64,000 nucleotides of DNA from Streptomyces sp. NRRL WC-3605 (GCF_001509795.1 NZ_LLZN01000049.1:44218-108217), one strand, 5' to 3'. Counted from the stretch's first letter, positions 45,700 through 55,009 are shown. Numbers and translations: made by a program. The notes: generated by a model not told the origin, from the sequence alone.

Positions 45700-46908
45700 T
45701 CACTCCCCGTCGACGATGTCCGCCGCCTCGACCTCTTCGCGGGTGACGCCCAGCAGATACAGGACGGTGTCCAGGAAGGGCACGTTCACCGCCGTGTGCG
45801 CGGCCTCGCGGACCACCGGCTTGGCGTTGAAGGCGACACCGAGCCCGGCCGCGTTCAGCATGTCCAGGTCGTTGGCGCCGTCACCGATCGCCACCGTCTG
45901 TGCCAGGGGGACACCGGCCTCGGCCGCGAAGCGGCGCAGCAGCCGGGCCTTGCCCGCGCGGTCCACGATCTCGCCCGTGACGCGGCCCGTGAGCCGGCCG
46001 TCGACGATCTCCAGCGTGTTCGCCTGGGCGAAGTCCAGCCCGAGGCGCTCCTTCAGGTCGTCGGTGACCTGCGTGAACCCACCCGACACCACGCCCACTT
46101 GGTAGCCGAGCCGCTTCAGGGTCCGGATCAGCGTGCGCGCGCCCGGCGTCAGCCGCACCTCGCTGCGCACCTTGTCCACCACCGAGGCGTCCAGCCCCTT
46201 CAGCAGCGCCACGCGCGCGTGCAGCGACTGCTCGAAGTCCAGCTCCCCGCGCATCGCGGCCGCCGTGACCTCGGCGACCTCGTCCTCGCAGCCGGCGTGC
46301 GCCGCGAACAGCTCGATGACCTCGTCCTGGATGAGCGTCGAGTCGACGTCCATGACCACCAGGCGCTGGGCACGGCGGTGCAGGCCCGCCGCGACGACGG
46401 CGATGTCCACGCCGAGGGCCGCCGCGTCCGGCGCGAGAGCGGTGCGCAGCGGTTCCGTAGCGGCCCCGGAGACGGCGAACTCCACCGCCGTCACCGGGTA
46501 CTTGGCGAGCCGGAAGATGCGGTCGATGTTGGCGCCGGACCCGGTGATCCGGGAGGCGATCGCGGCCGTCGCCTCCGCGGTGAGCGGGTGCCCGAGCACG
46601 GTCACCAGGGAGCGTCCGACGCCGCGCGGACGGTTGTCGCCCAGGCCGGAGATGATCTCCGCCTGCATCTTCATCGACTCCGCCCAGCTGTGGACGGTCG
46701 CCCGCAGATCCCCCTCGAGCCCGGCCGGCGGCTCGGTCACGAGCGCGCACAGGGTGATCCGGCCACGGGTGACGACCTGCTCGATGTCGACCACGTCGAC
46801 CGCGTAGGCCGCCAGCGTGTCGAAGAGTCCGGCCGTGATGCCCGGCCTGTCCTTCCCGAAGATCTTGACGAGAAGGGTGGGGAGGTCTGGGGTCTGCGAA
46901 GCGCTCAT
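45700..46908 (-). CDS. serB: Phosphoserine phosphatase with N-terminal ACT domains
   Basis: A 402-residue HAD phosphatase. ACT-like sequence TLLVKIFGKDRPGITAGLFD covers the first part and a second ACT-like fold runs to about residue 170. The HAD nucleophile motif VVMDVDSTLIQDE has D187 and D189, followed by GVVSGGFTQV and AIGDGANDLDML. It removes phosphate from L-phosphoserine, the last step of serine synthesis. The ACT domains suggest serine feedback, as in mycobacterial SerB2. Single gene. Confidence 0.95.
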   Translation of the reverse strand: MSASQTPDLPTLLVKIFGKDRPGITAGLFDTLAAYAVDVVDIEQVVTRGRITLCALVTEPPAGLEGDLRATVHSWAESMKMQAEIISGLGDNRPRGVGRSLVTVLGHPLTAEATAAIASRITGSGANIDRIFRLAKYPVTAVEFAVSGAATEPLRTALAPDAAALGVDIAVVAAGLHRRAQRLVVMDVDSTLIQDEVIELFAAHAGCEDEVAEVTAAAMRGELDFEQSLHARVALLKGLDASVVDKVRSEVRLTPGARTLIRTLKRLGYQVGVVSGGFTQVTDDLKERLGLDFAQANTLEIVDGRLTGRVTGEIVDRAGKARLLRRFAAEAGVPLAQTVAIGDGANDLDMLNAAGLGVAFNAKPVVREAAHTAVNVPFLDTVLYLLGVTREEVEAADIVDGE

Positions 46909-47026
46909 GGTGCCTCCACCGTATCCGGCACTCCGTGCCGAGCGCCCCCGAGGTCCGCCTGACGGACACCGGACTCTCCGTGACACGCGGAGGACGCGAT
47001 CCCGGCGCCCCGCCCCCGGGCGGCCT

Positions 47027-49027
47027 CTACCGCCTGCCCTTCGGCGTGCCCGGCGGCGGGGGAGGAGGCGGCGGCCCGTCGTCTCTCCCGGAGGGGCCCC
47101 GCCCCCGCCGCCGCGGCGGCTCGATCGGCCGTACGACCGTGGGGGCGCCGTAGACGTCCCCGACCCGGGGCGGCGGGGGCTCGCCGGGAGGCTGCGCCTC
47201 GCCTGGCTCCTGCGCCCCGCCGGGCTCCTGCGTCTCTCCGGGCCTCCGCGTCTCTCCGGGCTCCCGCGCCCCCTCGTCCGGCTCCCTGCTTCCAAAGGTC
47301 CCGGGCGCCCGTCCCCCTCCGGGCCCTTGCGCCTCCCGGGGCTCCCGTACCCCTCCGGGCCTTCGCGCCTCCCATGGCCCCCGCGCCTCGTCGGACGACC
47401 ACGCCTCGTCAGACGACCACGCCGCGTCGGACAACCGCGCGCCCCCGTCAGGCTCCGCGCTTCCGGACGCTCGGGGTGCTCCGGGCGGCCGGGCGTCCTC
47501 GGGCTCGCGCAGCGCCTCCGGCACCCGCAGATACGGATTGGTCGCCGGATTCGGCGGCCGGTACGGCGTACCCGGCGTGTACGGGCCCGATGGTCCCGCG
47601 CCGCTCCCGGACCCCGGCCCGCCGTCCGAGCCCGCCCGCGCCAGGGGTGCCGTCCGCACCCCCGCCGTCCCCGCCAGGCACGCCGCCAGCGCCCCCACGG
47701 CACCGGCACCGGCACCCCAGGCGGCTCCCAGCAGCAGCGCCATGGCCAGGCTGCCGCGCAGCTCCACACTCGCACCGAAGGCGTCGAAGCCCAGCACCGA
47801 CAAGGACGCGTCCGCTGACAACGCGGTGAGCCGGACGAGCAGGGCCAGGGCGAGCGCCGTAGCGGTCCCCAGCCGCAGCGCGCACCGCCCGGCGAACCGC
47901 ACCGCCCCCGGATCCCGTACGTCCCCGGGACCCGTCACCGGGGTCCGGACCGCCGTGAGCACCCCGGCGAGCAGCATCATCAGCGCCGCCGCCACCCCCA
48001 GCAGCCACACCCGTCCGTCCAGCTCGGCCAGCCGGCCCAGCGTCACGGACCGCTCGTCGCCGCCGGCCAGCAGGTCGTCCAGCGGGTCGGGGAGCAGCCG
48101 GGTCAGCGGGCCCGTCGCCCGGCCGTCGAAGGGGACGAACAGGCCGAGCGGCACCCCGAGCCACACCCCGTTCGGGGCGCCGAGCAGCGCGGCCCCCGCG
48201 ATCCGCTTCGGGTGGGCGTCGCCGACCGCCGCGTAGGCGGCCGCCGCGAGCCCGGCCGCGACCGCGACCAGCAACACGGTGACCAGGGCGGACACGGCGG
48301 GCCGTACGACGCGGTGCACGGCCTCCCAGCCGCGCGGCAGCGGCGTCCGGCGCGAGGCCAGCAGGGCGATCAGCAGCACACCGGCACACCAGACCAGACC
48401 GCCGAGCAGGGTCGGTGCCGTGTCCACCGTGAAGCCGACCGCGGCCTTCGCGCCGACGAGGTCGCCGATCCGGTCGGGCAGCAAGCCCCCGATGTCCCCG
48501 AGCCCCGGCACCTCGACGCTCCCGCCGCCCCCGGGCACGTCGTCGAGGCCCAGCTCACCGCCGTCGATCGTGACGACGTCGTGGCCCGCCCAGGACAGTA
48601 CGCCCAGCATCGCCACGAACAGGGCGGCCACCGTGCCCACGCGCGCGAGGAGTTCGGACGGCGCGACCACCTCTCCCGCGGTCCGCAGGGACCGCAGGAA
48701 CAGCCACGCCAGCAGCAGCGCGCCGACCAGGCCGACGCCCAGTGGCGCGATGTCGATGGCCGTCGCCGCCTGCGCACTGCTCAGCCCGAAGGCGGACACG
48801 TCTCCGGACGGGGTGACCGAACCACCCGCCCCGAGCGCCACCACCGCAGCGGACATCGGGCCCAGCGAGGCCGTCGCGTCCGCGCCCAGCAGATGCAGCC
48901 CGAGGGCGGCGGTGCCCGCCATCCCGATCAGCGCCCAGCTCACGGACACGACCGCGGACAGCAGGACGTCGCCCCACGGTGGCCCGGTTCCCGGCCCCGA
49001 GGTCCCGACGTTCGTGGACGCGCTCAT
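47027..49027 (-). CDS. Streptophobe-family membrane protein
   Basis: A 666-residue protein with about 12 hydrophobic segments in residues 20-450, including GDVLLSAVVSVSWALIGMAG and AIDIAPLGVGLVGALLLAWL. The C-terminal 200 residues are cytosolic, Pro/Arg/Glu-rich and built from short repeats (REPGETRRPGETQEPGGAQE), ending in polyproline. Streptophobe proteins are a Streptomyces-specific, Ala/Gly/Leu-rich membrane family without assigned function. It is divergent from the FHA-ABC gene. Confidence 0.85.
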   Translation of the reverse strand: MSASTNVGTSGPGTGPPWGDVLLSAVVSVSWALIGMAGTAALGLHLLGADATASLGPMSAAVVALGAGGSVTPSGDVSAFGLSSAQAATAIDIAPLGVGLVGALLLAWLFLRSLRTAGEVVAPSELLARVGTVAALFVAMLGVLSWAGHDVVTIDGGELGLDDVPGGGGSVEVPGLGDIGGLLPDRIGDLVGAKAAVGFTVDTAPTLLGGLVWCAGVLLIALLASRRTPLPRGWEAVHRVVRPAVSALVTVLLVAVAAGLAAAAYAAVGDAHPKRIAGAALLGAPNGVWLGVPLGLFVPFDGRATGPLTRLLPDPLDDLLAGGDERSVTLGRLAELDGRVWLLGVAAALMMLLAGVLTAVRTPVTGPGDVRDPGAVRFAGRCALRLGTATALALALLVRLTALSADASLSVLGFDAFGASVELRGSLAMALLLGAAWGAGAGAVGALAACLAGTAGVRTAPLARAGSDGGPGSGSGAGPSGPYTPGTPYRPPNPATNPYLRVPEALREPEDARPPGAPRASGSAEPDGGARLSDAAWSSDEAWSSDEARGPWEARRPGGVREPREAQGPGGGRAPGTFGSREPDEGAREPGETRRPGETQEPGGAQEPGEAQPPGEPPPPRVGDVYGAPTVVRPIEPPRRRGRGPSGRDDGPPPPPPPPGTPKGRR

Positions 49028-49215
49028 GGCAGACCCCCCGATCCGCGGCGCGGACGGTCGCCGCGCATGTCCCCCTCGCGTGGATTACCACTCTCCGGAC
49101 TGATTTCCACCCCGTCAACGGAACCAGCGGAACCGCATACGCGTGCTCCTCACAAGGTCCGACTTTCGGTCAGGGGGCGGAGCCTGAAATAGTTCCCGAC
49201 GATGTTCGACATCCC

Positions 49216-49221
49216 TAGACT
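49216..49221 (+). promoter_or_regulatory. Candidate -10 of the FHA-ABC gene
   Basis: TAGACT gives a predicted start near 49228, about 27 bases before the GTG. A GGGGGA at 49241-49246 would serve as ribosome-binding site. No clear -35. Confidence 0.4.
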
Positions 49222-49254
49222 CCCTGCGACGGGGGTAACTCGGGGGACTACTCA

Positions 49255-51792
49255 GTGGGGCATGGAGTGCCGGAACTCGTACTGGAATTGAATGGAAGGA
49301 CCTGGACGCTCGACCCGTCCAGGCCCTACACCCTGGGACGCGATCCCCAGGGAGACATCGTGCTCGACGACGCCAGGGTCTCCTGGCGGCACGCCACGAT
49401 CAGCTGGAGCGGCCGCAGTTGGGTCATCGAGGACCACGGCAGCACCAACGGCACGTTCGTGCAGGGCCACCGCATCCACCACCTGGAGATCGGCCCCGGT
49501 TCGGCCGTGCACCTGGGCAACGCGACCGACGGACCGCAGCTGACCCTGTCCGGCGCGGCGGCCTCCGCCGCGCCCCAGCAGGCCCAGCCGCAGCAGCAGC
49601 CGTACGCCGCGCAGGGCGCGCAGCCCGGCTGGGGCCAGGCGCCCGCACAGCCCGCGCCGCAGCAGCAACAGGGCGGGCAGGCCGGGTGGCAGCAGCCCGA
49701 GCAGCGGGACGCGCACATCCCGCAGCAGCAGGGTGCCGGCGGTGGCGCGGGGGCGCCGCCGGTGTACGGCGACCGCAGCCCCACCACGTTCCACCAGTTC
49801 TCCATCGGCCGTGTGATGCGCATCGGCCGTGCGCTGGACAACGACCTGGTCGTCTCCGACCTCCAGGTCTCCCGGCATCACGCCGAGTTCCACTCGACAC
49901 CCGACGGCCGCATGGAGATCCGCGACCTCGGCGCCCACAACGGCACCTACGTCAACGGCCAGCCGATCGGCAAGGGCGGCTCGCAGCTGCTCGGACCGAC
50001 CGACATCGTCGGCGTCGGCCACTCCACGTTCCGTATCGTCGGCGACCGCCTCGAGGAGTTCGTCGACACCGGTGAGGTGTCGTTCTCGGCCCGCCACCTG
50101 ACCGTCACGGTCGACGGCGGCAAGCAGATCCTCAAGGACGTCTCCTTCGGCGTCCCCGAGAAGTCCCTCATCGCGGTCATCGGCCCGTCCGGCTCCGGCA
50201 AGTCGACGCTGCTCAAGGCGCTCACCGGCTACCGGCCCGCCAACCAGGGCGACGTCCTCTACGACAACCGCAACCTCTACAAGCAGTTCGCCGAGCTGCG
50301 CCAGCGCATCGGTCTGGTCCCGCAGGACGACATCCTGCACAAGGAGCTGACCGTCAAGAAGGCCCTCAAGTACGCGGCCAAGCTGCGCTTCCCCGCCGAC
50401 ACCACGACCGCCGAGCGCGAGGCGCGGATCGACGAGGTGCTGCGCGAGCTGAAGCTGGACATCCACAAGGAGAAGAAGGTCACCTCCCTCTCCGGCGGCC
50501 AGCGCAAGCGCGTCTCGGTGGCCCTGGAGCTGCTGACCAAGCCGTCGCTGATCTTCCTCGACGAGCCGACCTCTGGCCTCGACCCGGGCATGGACCGCGA
50601 TGTGATGCAGCTGCTGCGCGGCCTGGCCGACGACGGACGTACGGTCCTCGTCGTCACGCACTCCGTGGCCGAGCTGGCGCTGTGCGACAAGCTGCTGGTG
50701 ATGGCGCCGGGCGGCGCGGTCGCCTACTTCGGCCCGCCCGAGGAGGCGCTGAACTTCTTCGGCTACGACACCTGGGCCGACGTCTTCTCCGCCTTCGAGA
50801 ACTACCGCGACTACGACTGGGCGGGACGCTGGAAGGGCTCGCAGCACTACCAGATGTACGCCGCGGACATCGACGCGATAGCCCCGCAGTCCGTACAGAT
50901 GCCGCCGATGCAGGCCATGAGGCCGCCGAAGCCGCAGGGCTGGATGTCGCAGTTCGTCACGCTGGTGCGGCGCTATGTGTCGGTGATCGTCTCCGACAAG
51001 GGCTTCCTCGCGCTCATGGTGATCCTGCCGGGCGTCCTCGGCGCGGTGAGCCTGCTGATCGACTCCGGCAAGGGACTGCTGCCGAACCCGGCCAACCCGC
51101 AGACCGGGCGGATCATCCCGAACGGCACGGCCACGACCGTCCTGCTGATCCTCGCCGTAGGCGCCTGCTTCGCCGGCGCCGCGAACTCGGTGCGTGAGCT
51201 GATCAAGGAGCGGGTCATCTACGAGCGGGAGCGCGCGACCGGCCTGTCGCGGTCCGCGTACCTGATGTCCAAGGTGTTCGTGCTCGGCTTCATCACCGTG
51301 CTCCAGGGCCTCATGGTCGGCGTCATCGGCTTCTCCAGCCGGGAGATCCCCGAGGAGGGGCTGGTCCTGGGGAACCTGACGCTGCTGGAGCTGTCGGTGC
51401 CGATCATGGCGCTGGGCTTCACCTCGATGATGTTCGGCCTGATCATCTCGGCCCTGGTGAAGACCGCCGAGAAGACCATGCCGCTGCTGGTCATGTTCGC
51501 GATCATCCAGGTGGTGTTCACCGGCTGCCTCTTCGCGCTCAACGGCTCGATCGGCGCGAACCAGATCTCGTTCCTGATGCCGTCGCGCTGGGCGGTGGGC
51601 GCGGCCGGCGCCACGCTGGACTTCAACAAGATCAGCCCGCCCGACAAGGGCGAGAGCGGTGATCCGCTGTGGGAGCACACCGTCGGCGCCTGGACCATGG
51701 ACATGCTGGCCCTGATCGCCCTCGGCGTGATCTGCGGCATCTTCGTGGCCCGCTTCCTGCGGCGCCACGAGCCGGAGGTCATGCGGAAGTAG
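49255..51792 (+). CDS. ABC transporter fused to two FHA domains
   Basis: An 845-residue protein. FHA1 covers about residues 5-100 (YTLGRDPQGDIVLDD, SWRHATI, STNGTFV). A Gln/Pro/Gly-rich linker runs about 105-165, and FHA2 about 180-265 (MRIGRALDNDLVVSDLQVSR, HNGTYVNG). The ABC ATPase has Walker A GPSGSGKST (about 311), signature LSGGQRKRVS (about 412) and Walker B LIFLDEPTSGLD, then six helices of the ABC-2 type (about 565-835). FHA domains bind phosphothreonine, so a Ser/Thr kinase probably controls it. The mycobacterial relative is Rv1747. GTG 49267 is an alternative start. Confidence 0.92.
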   Translation: MGHGVPELVLELNGRTWTLDPSRPYTLGRDPQGDIVLDDARVSWRHATISWSGRSWVIEDHGSTNGTFVQGHRIHHLEIGPGSAVHLGNATDGPQLTLSGAAASAAPQQAQPQQQPYAAQGAQPGWGQAPAQPAPQQQQGGQAGWQQPEQRDAHIPQQQGAGGGAGAPPVYGDRSPTTFHQFSIGRVMRIGRALDNDLVVSDLQVSRHHAEFHSTPDGRMEIRDLGAHNGTYVNGQPIGKGGSQLLGPTDIVGVGHSTFRIVGDRLEEFVDTGEVSFSARHLTVTVDGGKQILKDVSFGVPEKSLIAVIGPSGSGKSTLLKALTGYRPANQGDVLYDNRNLYKQFAELRQRIGLVPQDDILHKELTVKKALKYAAKLRFPADTTTAEREARIDEVLRELKLDIHKEKKVTSLSGGQRKRVSVALELLTKPSLIFLDEPTSGLDPGMDRDVMQLLRGLADDGRTVLVVTHSVAELALCDKLLVMAPGGAVAYFGPPEEALNFFGYDTWADVFSAFENYRDYDWAGRWKGSQHYQMYAADIDAIAPQSVQMPPMQAMRPPKPQGWMSQFVTLVRRYVSVIVSDKGFLALMVILPGVLGAVSLLIDSGKGLLPNPANPQTGRIIPNGTATTVLLILAVGACFAGAANSVRELIKERVIYERERATGLSRSAYLMSKVFVLGFITVLQGLMVGVIGFSSREIPEEGLVLGNLTLLELSVPIMALGFTSMMFGLIISALVKTAEKTMPLLVMFAIIQVVFTGCLFALNGSIGANQISFLMPSRWAVGAAGATLDFNKISPPDKGESGDPLWEHTVGAWTMDMLALIALGVICGIFVARFLRRHEPEVMRK

Positions 51793-51823
51793 TCCGCGAG
51801 CGGCGGGGGCCGGTCCCGCGAGG

Positions 51824-51859
51824 CGAAGCGCGGCACCCCCGCCGGGGTGCCGCGCTTCG
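51824..51859. terminator. Bidirectional terminator between FHA-ABC and SLT genes
   Basis: A perfect 16-bp stem (51824-51839 with 51844-51859), loop CGCC, between convergent genes. Confidence 0.8.
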
Positions 51860-51894
51860 GCGTGTCGCTGAGACGGAGAGGTCCGCCGAGTGCC

Positions 51895-52665
51895 TCAGTA
51901 CGCGCTGTTGACGTTGTCGATCGAACCGTAGCGGTGCGCCGCGTAGTTGGCGGCGGCGGTCAGGTTCGCGACCGGGTCGTACTGGCTCCAGGCGGTGCCC
52001 GGGACGTGGTAGGTGTCGAAGGTCGGCTTGATGACCTGCAGCAGGCCGATCGACGGGACGCCGTTGATGGCGTTGATGTCCCAGTCGTTGATGGCGTTCG
52101 GGTTGCCCGAGGACTCGCGCATGATGTTCTTGTGCAGGCCGTGGTAGGTGCCCGGGATGTCGTGCTTCTTCATGATGTCCAGGGCCTCACGGATCCAGCC
52201 GTCGAGGTTGTTCGGGTAGGTCTTGGCGGCGACCTGCTTGACCTCGACCCGCTTCGCGGACCGGCTGGCGGCCTCCTTCGCCTTGCGGGCGGCCTCGGCC
52301 TTCTTCGCCGCGGCGGCCTTCTTGGCGGCGGCCTCGGCGGCCGCCTTCTTCTTGGCCGCGGTCTCGGCGGCGGCCTTCTTCTTCGCGGCGGCGTCCGCGG
52401 CGGCCTTCTTCGCGGCGATCTCCTGGGCCTTCACCGACTTCGAGGCGAGCTGGTCGGTGACGCTGCCCTTGACGTCCTTGATCTGCTTGTCGCTGTACGC
52501 CACCTTGCCCGTGGGGGCCTCGGCCGTGGTCGACTCGGCGTTGCCGGGGACGGCGGCGGAGACGGCGATGGCGGCGGCACCGAGCGTGGTGACTCCGGCC
52601 ATGGCGATCTTGTGGCGCTTGGTGATCGGGCGACTGAGGATGCGGTTCTTGGTGTTCTTGAGCAT
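51895..52665 (-). CDS. Secreted lytic transglycosylase-like (SLT) protein
   Basis: A 256-residue exported protein. Basic start and hydrophobic signal (about 19-40, HKIAMAGVTTLGAAAIAVSA) with cleavage near AVPGNA. An Ala/Lys-rich helical rod spans about 80-138 (KKAAADAAAKKKAAAETAAK and similar), which may bind the cell wall. The SLT domain has catalytic E184 in IMRESSGNPNAIN, then GLLQVIKPTFDTYHVPG and AAANYAAHRYGSID. It probably cleaves or binds peptidoglycan. ATG at 52665 is preferred; longer frames enter the structured leader. Confidence 0.9.
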   Translation of the reverse strand: MLKNTKNRILSRPITKRHKIAMAGVTTLGAAAIAVSAAVPGNAESTTAEAPTGKVAYSDKQIKDVKGSVTDQLASKSVKAQEIAAKKAAADAAAKKKAAAETAAKKKAAAEAAAKKAAAAKKAEAARKAKEAASRSAKRVEVKQVAAKTYPNNLDGWIREALDIMKKHDIPGTYHGLHKNIMRESSGNPNAINDWDINAINGVPSIGLLQVIKPTFDTYHVPGTAWSQYDPVANLTAAANYAAHRYGSIDNVNSAY

Positions 52666-52695
52666 GGCAGTGGGGACCTCTCTGAGTTGCGGGAG

Positions 52696-52769
52696 GTCGC
52701 TCGCTGTCCGGCGGGGACACGGGTGCTTCCTGCACAAACGCCGCGGGCTGACCCACGGCGCTGAGCGAC
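52696..52769 (-). ncRNA. Structured multi-hairpin 5' leader of the SLT gene
   Basis: In the minus-strand RNA, GTCGCTC (complement 52763-52769) pairs with GAGCGAC (complement 52696-52702). Within it lie three hairpins: 9 bp with a 4-base loop (52739-52760), 4 bp with a 5-base loop (52723-52735) and 5 bp with a 5-base loop (52705-52719). The predicted start of transcription is 2 bases before the closing stem. I do not recognise a known riboswitch in it. Confidence 0.55.
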
Positions 52770-52777
52770 GAGAGCAA

Positions 52778-52806
52778 TTCTTAGCGGCCGCAAAATCGCG
52801 TGGCAA
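52778..52806 (-). promoter_or_regulatory. Promoter of the SLT gene
   Basis: TTGCCA (complement 52801-52806), a 17-base spacer and TAAGAA (complement 52778-52783) on the minus strand. The predicted start is near 52771. The rest of the gap, 52807-52962, shows only AT-richer upstream DNA. Confidence 0.6.
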
Positions 52807-52962
52807 AGGTGTGACGTACGATCCTCGATAGGAGACCCAGGAGGGGCAAAATAGGACAGTCAGGACTGTCTGGGCCGCTCAAAAGGGACACCGCTACCTA
52901 CTACGGACTTTCGTACGTGACCTGCACCCTATGTGCGGGCTCACACGGCGACCGCCCCCGTC

Positions 52963-54084
52963 TTACGCGCAGTTGCTGCCGCAACGCTCTGCGTGAGGCC
53001 CTTCCGGGGGCAGCAGGAGATGGACGTCCCCGAACTCGTGCCACAGGTACCGCCCGTGCAGCGCCTGCGCGTAACCGCACTCGATCGCGGCCCGTCCCGC
53101 GACCGCCTCCAGCATCAGCAGATGCGACGCCTCCGGCTCGTGCAGCCCGGTCAGCAGACCGTCCACCACCCGCACCCCCCGCTCCGGGGTCACCACGAGG
53201 TCCGTCCACCCCTCACGCGCGCGGACGACGCCGTCCGCGTCCACCGCCGACTCCACGGCCCGCACGGCCGTCGTCCCCACCGCGACCACCCGGCCGGACC
53301 CCGCCCGCGCCGCCCGGATCAGCCGCGCCGAGGCCTCCGGCACCCGGAACCGCTCCGGATACGGCGGCTCGTGCGCCTCCGCCGACGCCACCCCGGTGTG
53401 CAGCGCGACCGGCGCGAACTGCACCCCCCGGCTCACCAGCTCCGTCACCATCCCCGCCGTGAAGGGCCGCGCCGCACTCGGCATCTCCGCACTGCCCGCG
53501 CCATCGGCCGACGGCAGCGCGAACACGGTCCGGTACACGGACAGCGGCTGGTCCCGCTCCGTATAGGCGTAGCGGATGGGCCGCCCGTGGGCCCGCATCA
53601 CCTCCAGCACCCGCCCCGGCCCGGCCGCCTCGCCGCCCGGCGGAACGCCCTCCGCCACAGGCCGCGCCCACCACAGCCGCCCGCCCGCCCGGTCCAGGGG
53701 CTCCTCCAGCAGCAGCCGCAGGCCGCCGGGCAGACGCACCTCCGTACCCGCGGGCCCGCCCGGACGCGCGTGCGTGGTGCCCCGCCCGTCGGGATCGCGC
53801 AGCTCGACCGCCCAGCGGCCGTCGTCCCCGCACGTGGAGAAGTGCACCACCACGCGCTTGGGCCCGATCCGGCCGTCCACCGCGGCCGGCAGCGTCTCGG
53901 ACGTGTTGACGACCAGCACGTCCCCGGCCCGCAGCAGCCCCGGCAGCTCACGGAAGGAGTGATGGCCCACCTCCGTGCCCCGGGACACCAGCAGCCGTAC
54001 GGAGTCCCGGTCCAGCCCCGGCCCCCGCTGCTCGGCCGGCACCCGCGCCGACAGCTCCGACGGCACCCGCACCATGAGCCTCAC
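52963..54084 (-). CDS. queA: QueA: SAM:tRNA ribosyltransferase-isomerase
   Basis: A 373-residue QueA-family protein, which transfers the ribosyl part of SAM to preQ1 in tRNA to make epoxyqueuosine. Family segments visible are DVLVVNTSETLPAAVDGRIG, HGRPIRYAYTE, RPFTAGMVTELVSRGVQFAP and VVAVGTTAVRAVESA, ending near HEFGDVHLLLP. GTG at 54084 overlaps the SDR stop as GTGA and has GGGAGG 6 bases upstream. No other queuosine gene is present in the window, so the substrate supply is not evident here. Confidence 0.88.
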   Translation of the reverse strand: MRLMVRVPSELSARVPAEQRGPGLDRDSVRLLVSRGTEVGHHSFRELPGLLRAGDVLVVNTSETLPAAVDGRIGPKRVVVHFSTCGDDGRWAVELRDPDGRGTTHARPGGPAGTEVRLPGGLRLLLEEPLDRAGGRLWWARPVAEGVPPGGEAAGPGRVLEVMRAHGRPIRYAYTERDQPLSVYRTVFALPSADGAGSAEMPSAARPFTAGMVTELVSRGVQFAPVALHTGVASAEAHEPPYPERFRVPEASARLIRAARAGSGRVVAVGTTAVRAVESAVDADGVVRAREGWTDLVVTPERGVRVVDGLLTGLHEPEASHLLMLEAVAGRAAIECGYAQALHGRYLWHEFGDVHLLLPPEGPHAERCGSNCA

Positions 54085-54779
54085 CGCCGGCCTCCCACCA
54101 GCTCGGACGCCGCGTACCGCCCGCCGGGCGGCCGCTCGTCCAGCAACCGCAGGAACCCCGGCACCACCGCGTCCGGCTCCGGGCGCGGCTCGCCGTCGTC
54201 CGGTACGGCCGCCGCGTACAGGTCCGTGGCCATGTCCCCTGGGTCCACCGCCCACACCCGCAACCCCGGCTCCTCGACGCCGAGCACCGCCGCCAGCTGG
54301 TCCAGCGCCGCCTTCGACGCCCCGTACCCGCCCCAGGTCCCGTACGCCTCCACGGCCGCGTCCGAGCTGACCGTGACCACCGCGCCCGCCGTGGACGCCC
54401 GCAGCAGCGGCAGCGCCTCCTGGACGAGCGCCAGCGCGGCGACCACGTTCACCTCCAGCGCCCGCCGCAGCCCCTCGAGCGGCAGCGCGTCCAGCCGGAC
54501 CAGCGGCTCGGCCCCCAGCGCGCTGGCGTTGCTCACCAGCAGATCGACGCCGCCCAGCCGCCGGGCCGCCCCGACCAGCGCCGCCCGGTGCTCCGCGAGC
54601 GTCACGTCCCCCGGCACCGCCGTCACGCGCGTGCCGTGCCGCCGAAGCGCGGCCGCCGTCCGCTCCAGCGCCCCGGCCGTCCGCGCGTCCAGGACCAGAT
54701 CCCAGCCCCGCCCGGCCAGGCCCTCGGCGAGCGCCCGCCCCAGCCCCTTCGACGCCCCTGTGATGATCGCTACCGCCAT
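54081..54779 (-). CDS. Short-chain dehydrogenase/reductase
   Basis: A 232-residue classical SDR: TGASKGLG (about residues 7-14), LLVSNASALG, VTVSSDAAV and the active-site YGASKAALDQ (Tyr-x3-Lys), then VDPGDMATDL. All catalytic residues are present. It overlaps queA by 4 bases and lies upstream of it, so the pair is an operon. The substrate is unknown. Confidence 0.9.
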   Translation of the reverse strand: MAVAIITGASKGLGRALAEGLAGRGWDLVLDARTAGALERTAAALRRHGTRVTAVPGDVTLAEHRAALVGAARRLGGVDLLVSNASALGAEPLVRLDALPLEGLRRALEVNVVAALALVQEALPLLRASTAGAVVTVSSDAAVEAYGTWGGYGASKAALDQLAAVLGVEEPGLRVWAVDPGDMATDLYAAAVPDDGEPRPEPDAVVPGFLRLLDERPPGGRYAASELVGGRR

Positions 54780-55009
54780 GGCAACCGTCCCCTCGTCCCT
54801 GCGACCGCCGTGGACCCGGCGGTGCCCTCACGCTAGGAACCGGCCCGCCCCGGCCGCCTCGGACGCGAGCCGCAACCGGCGGGGCCGTTCGCCCTACGCC
54901 CCGGGCACGGGGGACCGAAGACCTACGCCGGGTCCTAGGTCCGCCGCCCCGGCCCACCGCCGCCGCCGGTCCGATCCGCGTGTCGCACCCCGCCGGTACC
55001 GTGAGGGAC

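Noticed and set aside
49100..49200. SigE-type promoter (GGAAC with GTC) before the FHA-ABC gene
   Set aside because: GGAAC motifs are present, but no GTC at the required 18-19 base spacing; a TAGACT box nearer the start fits better.
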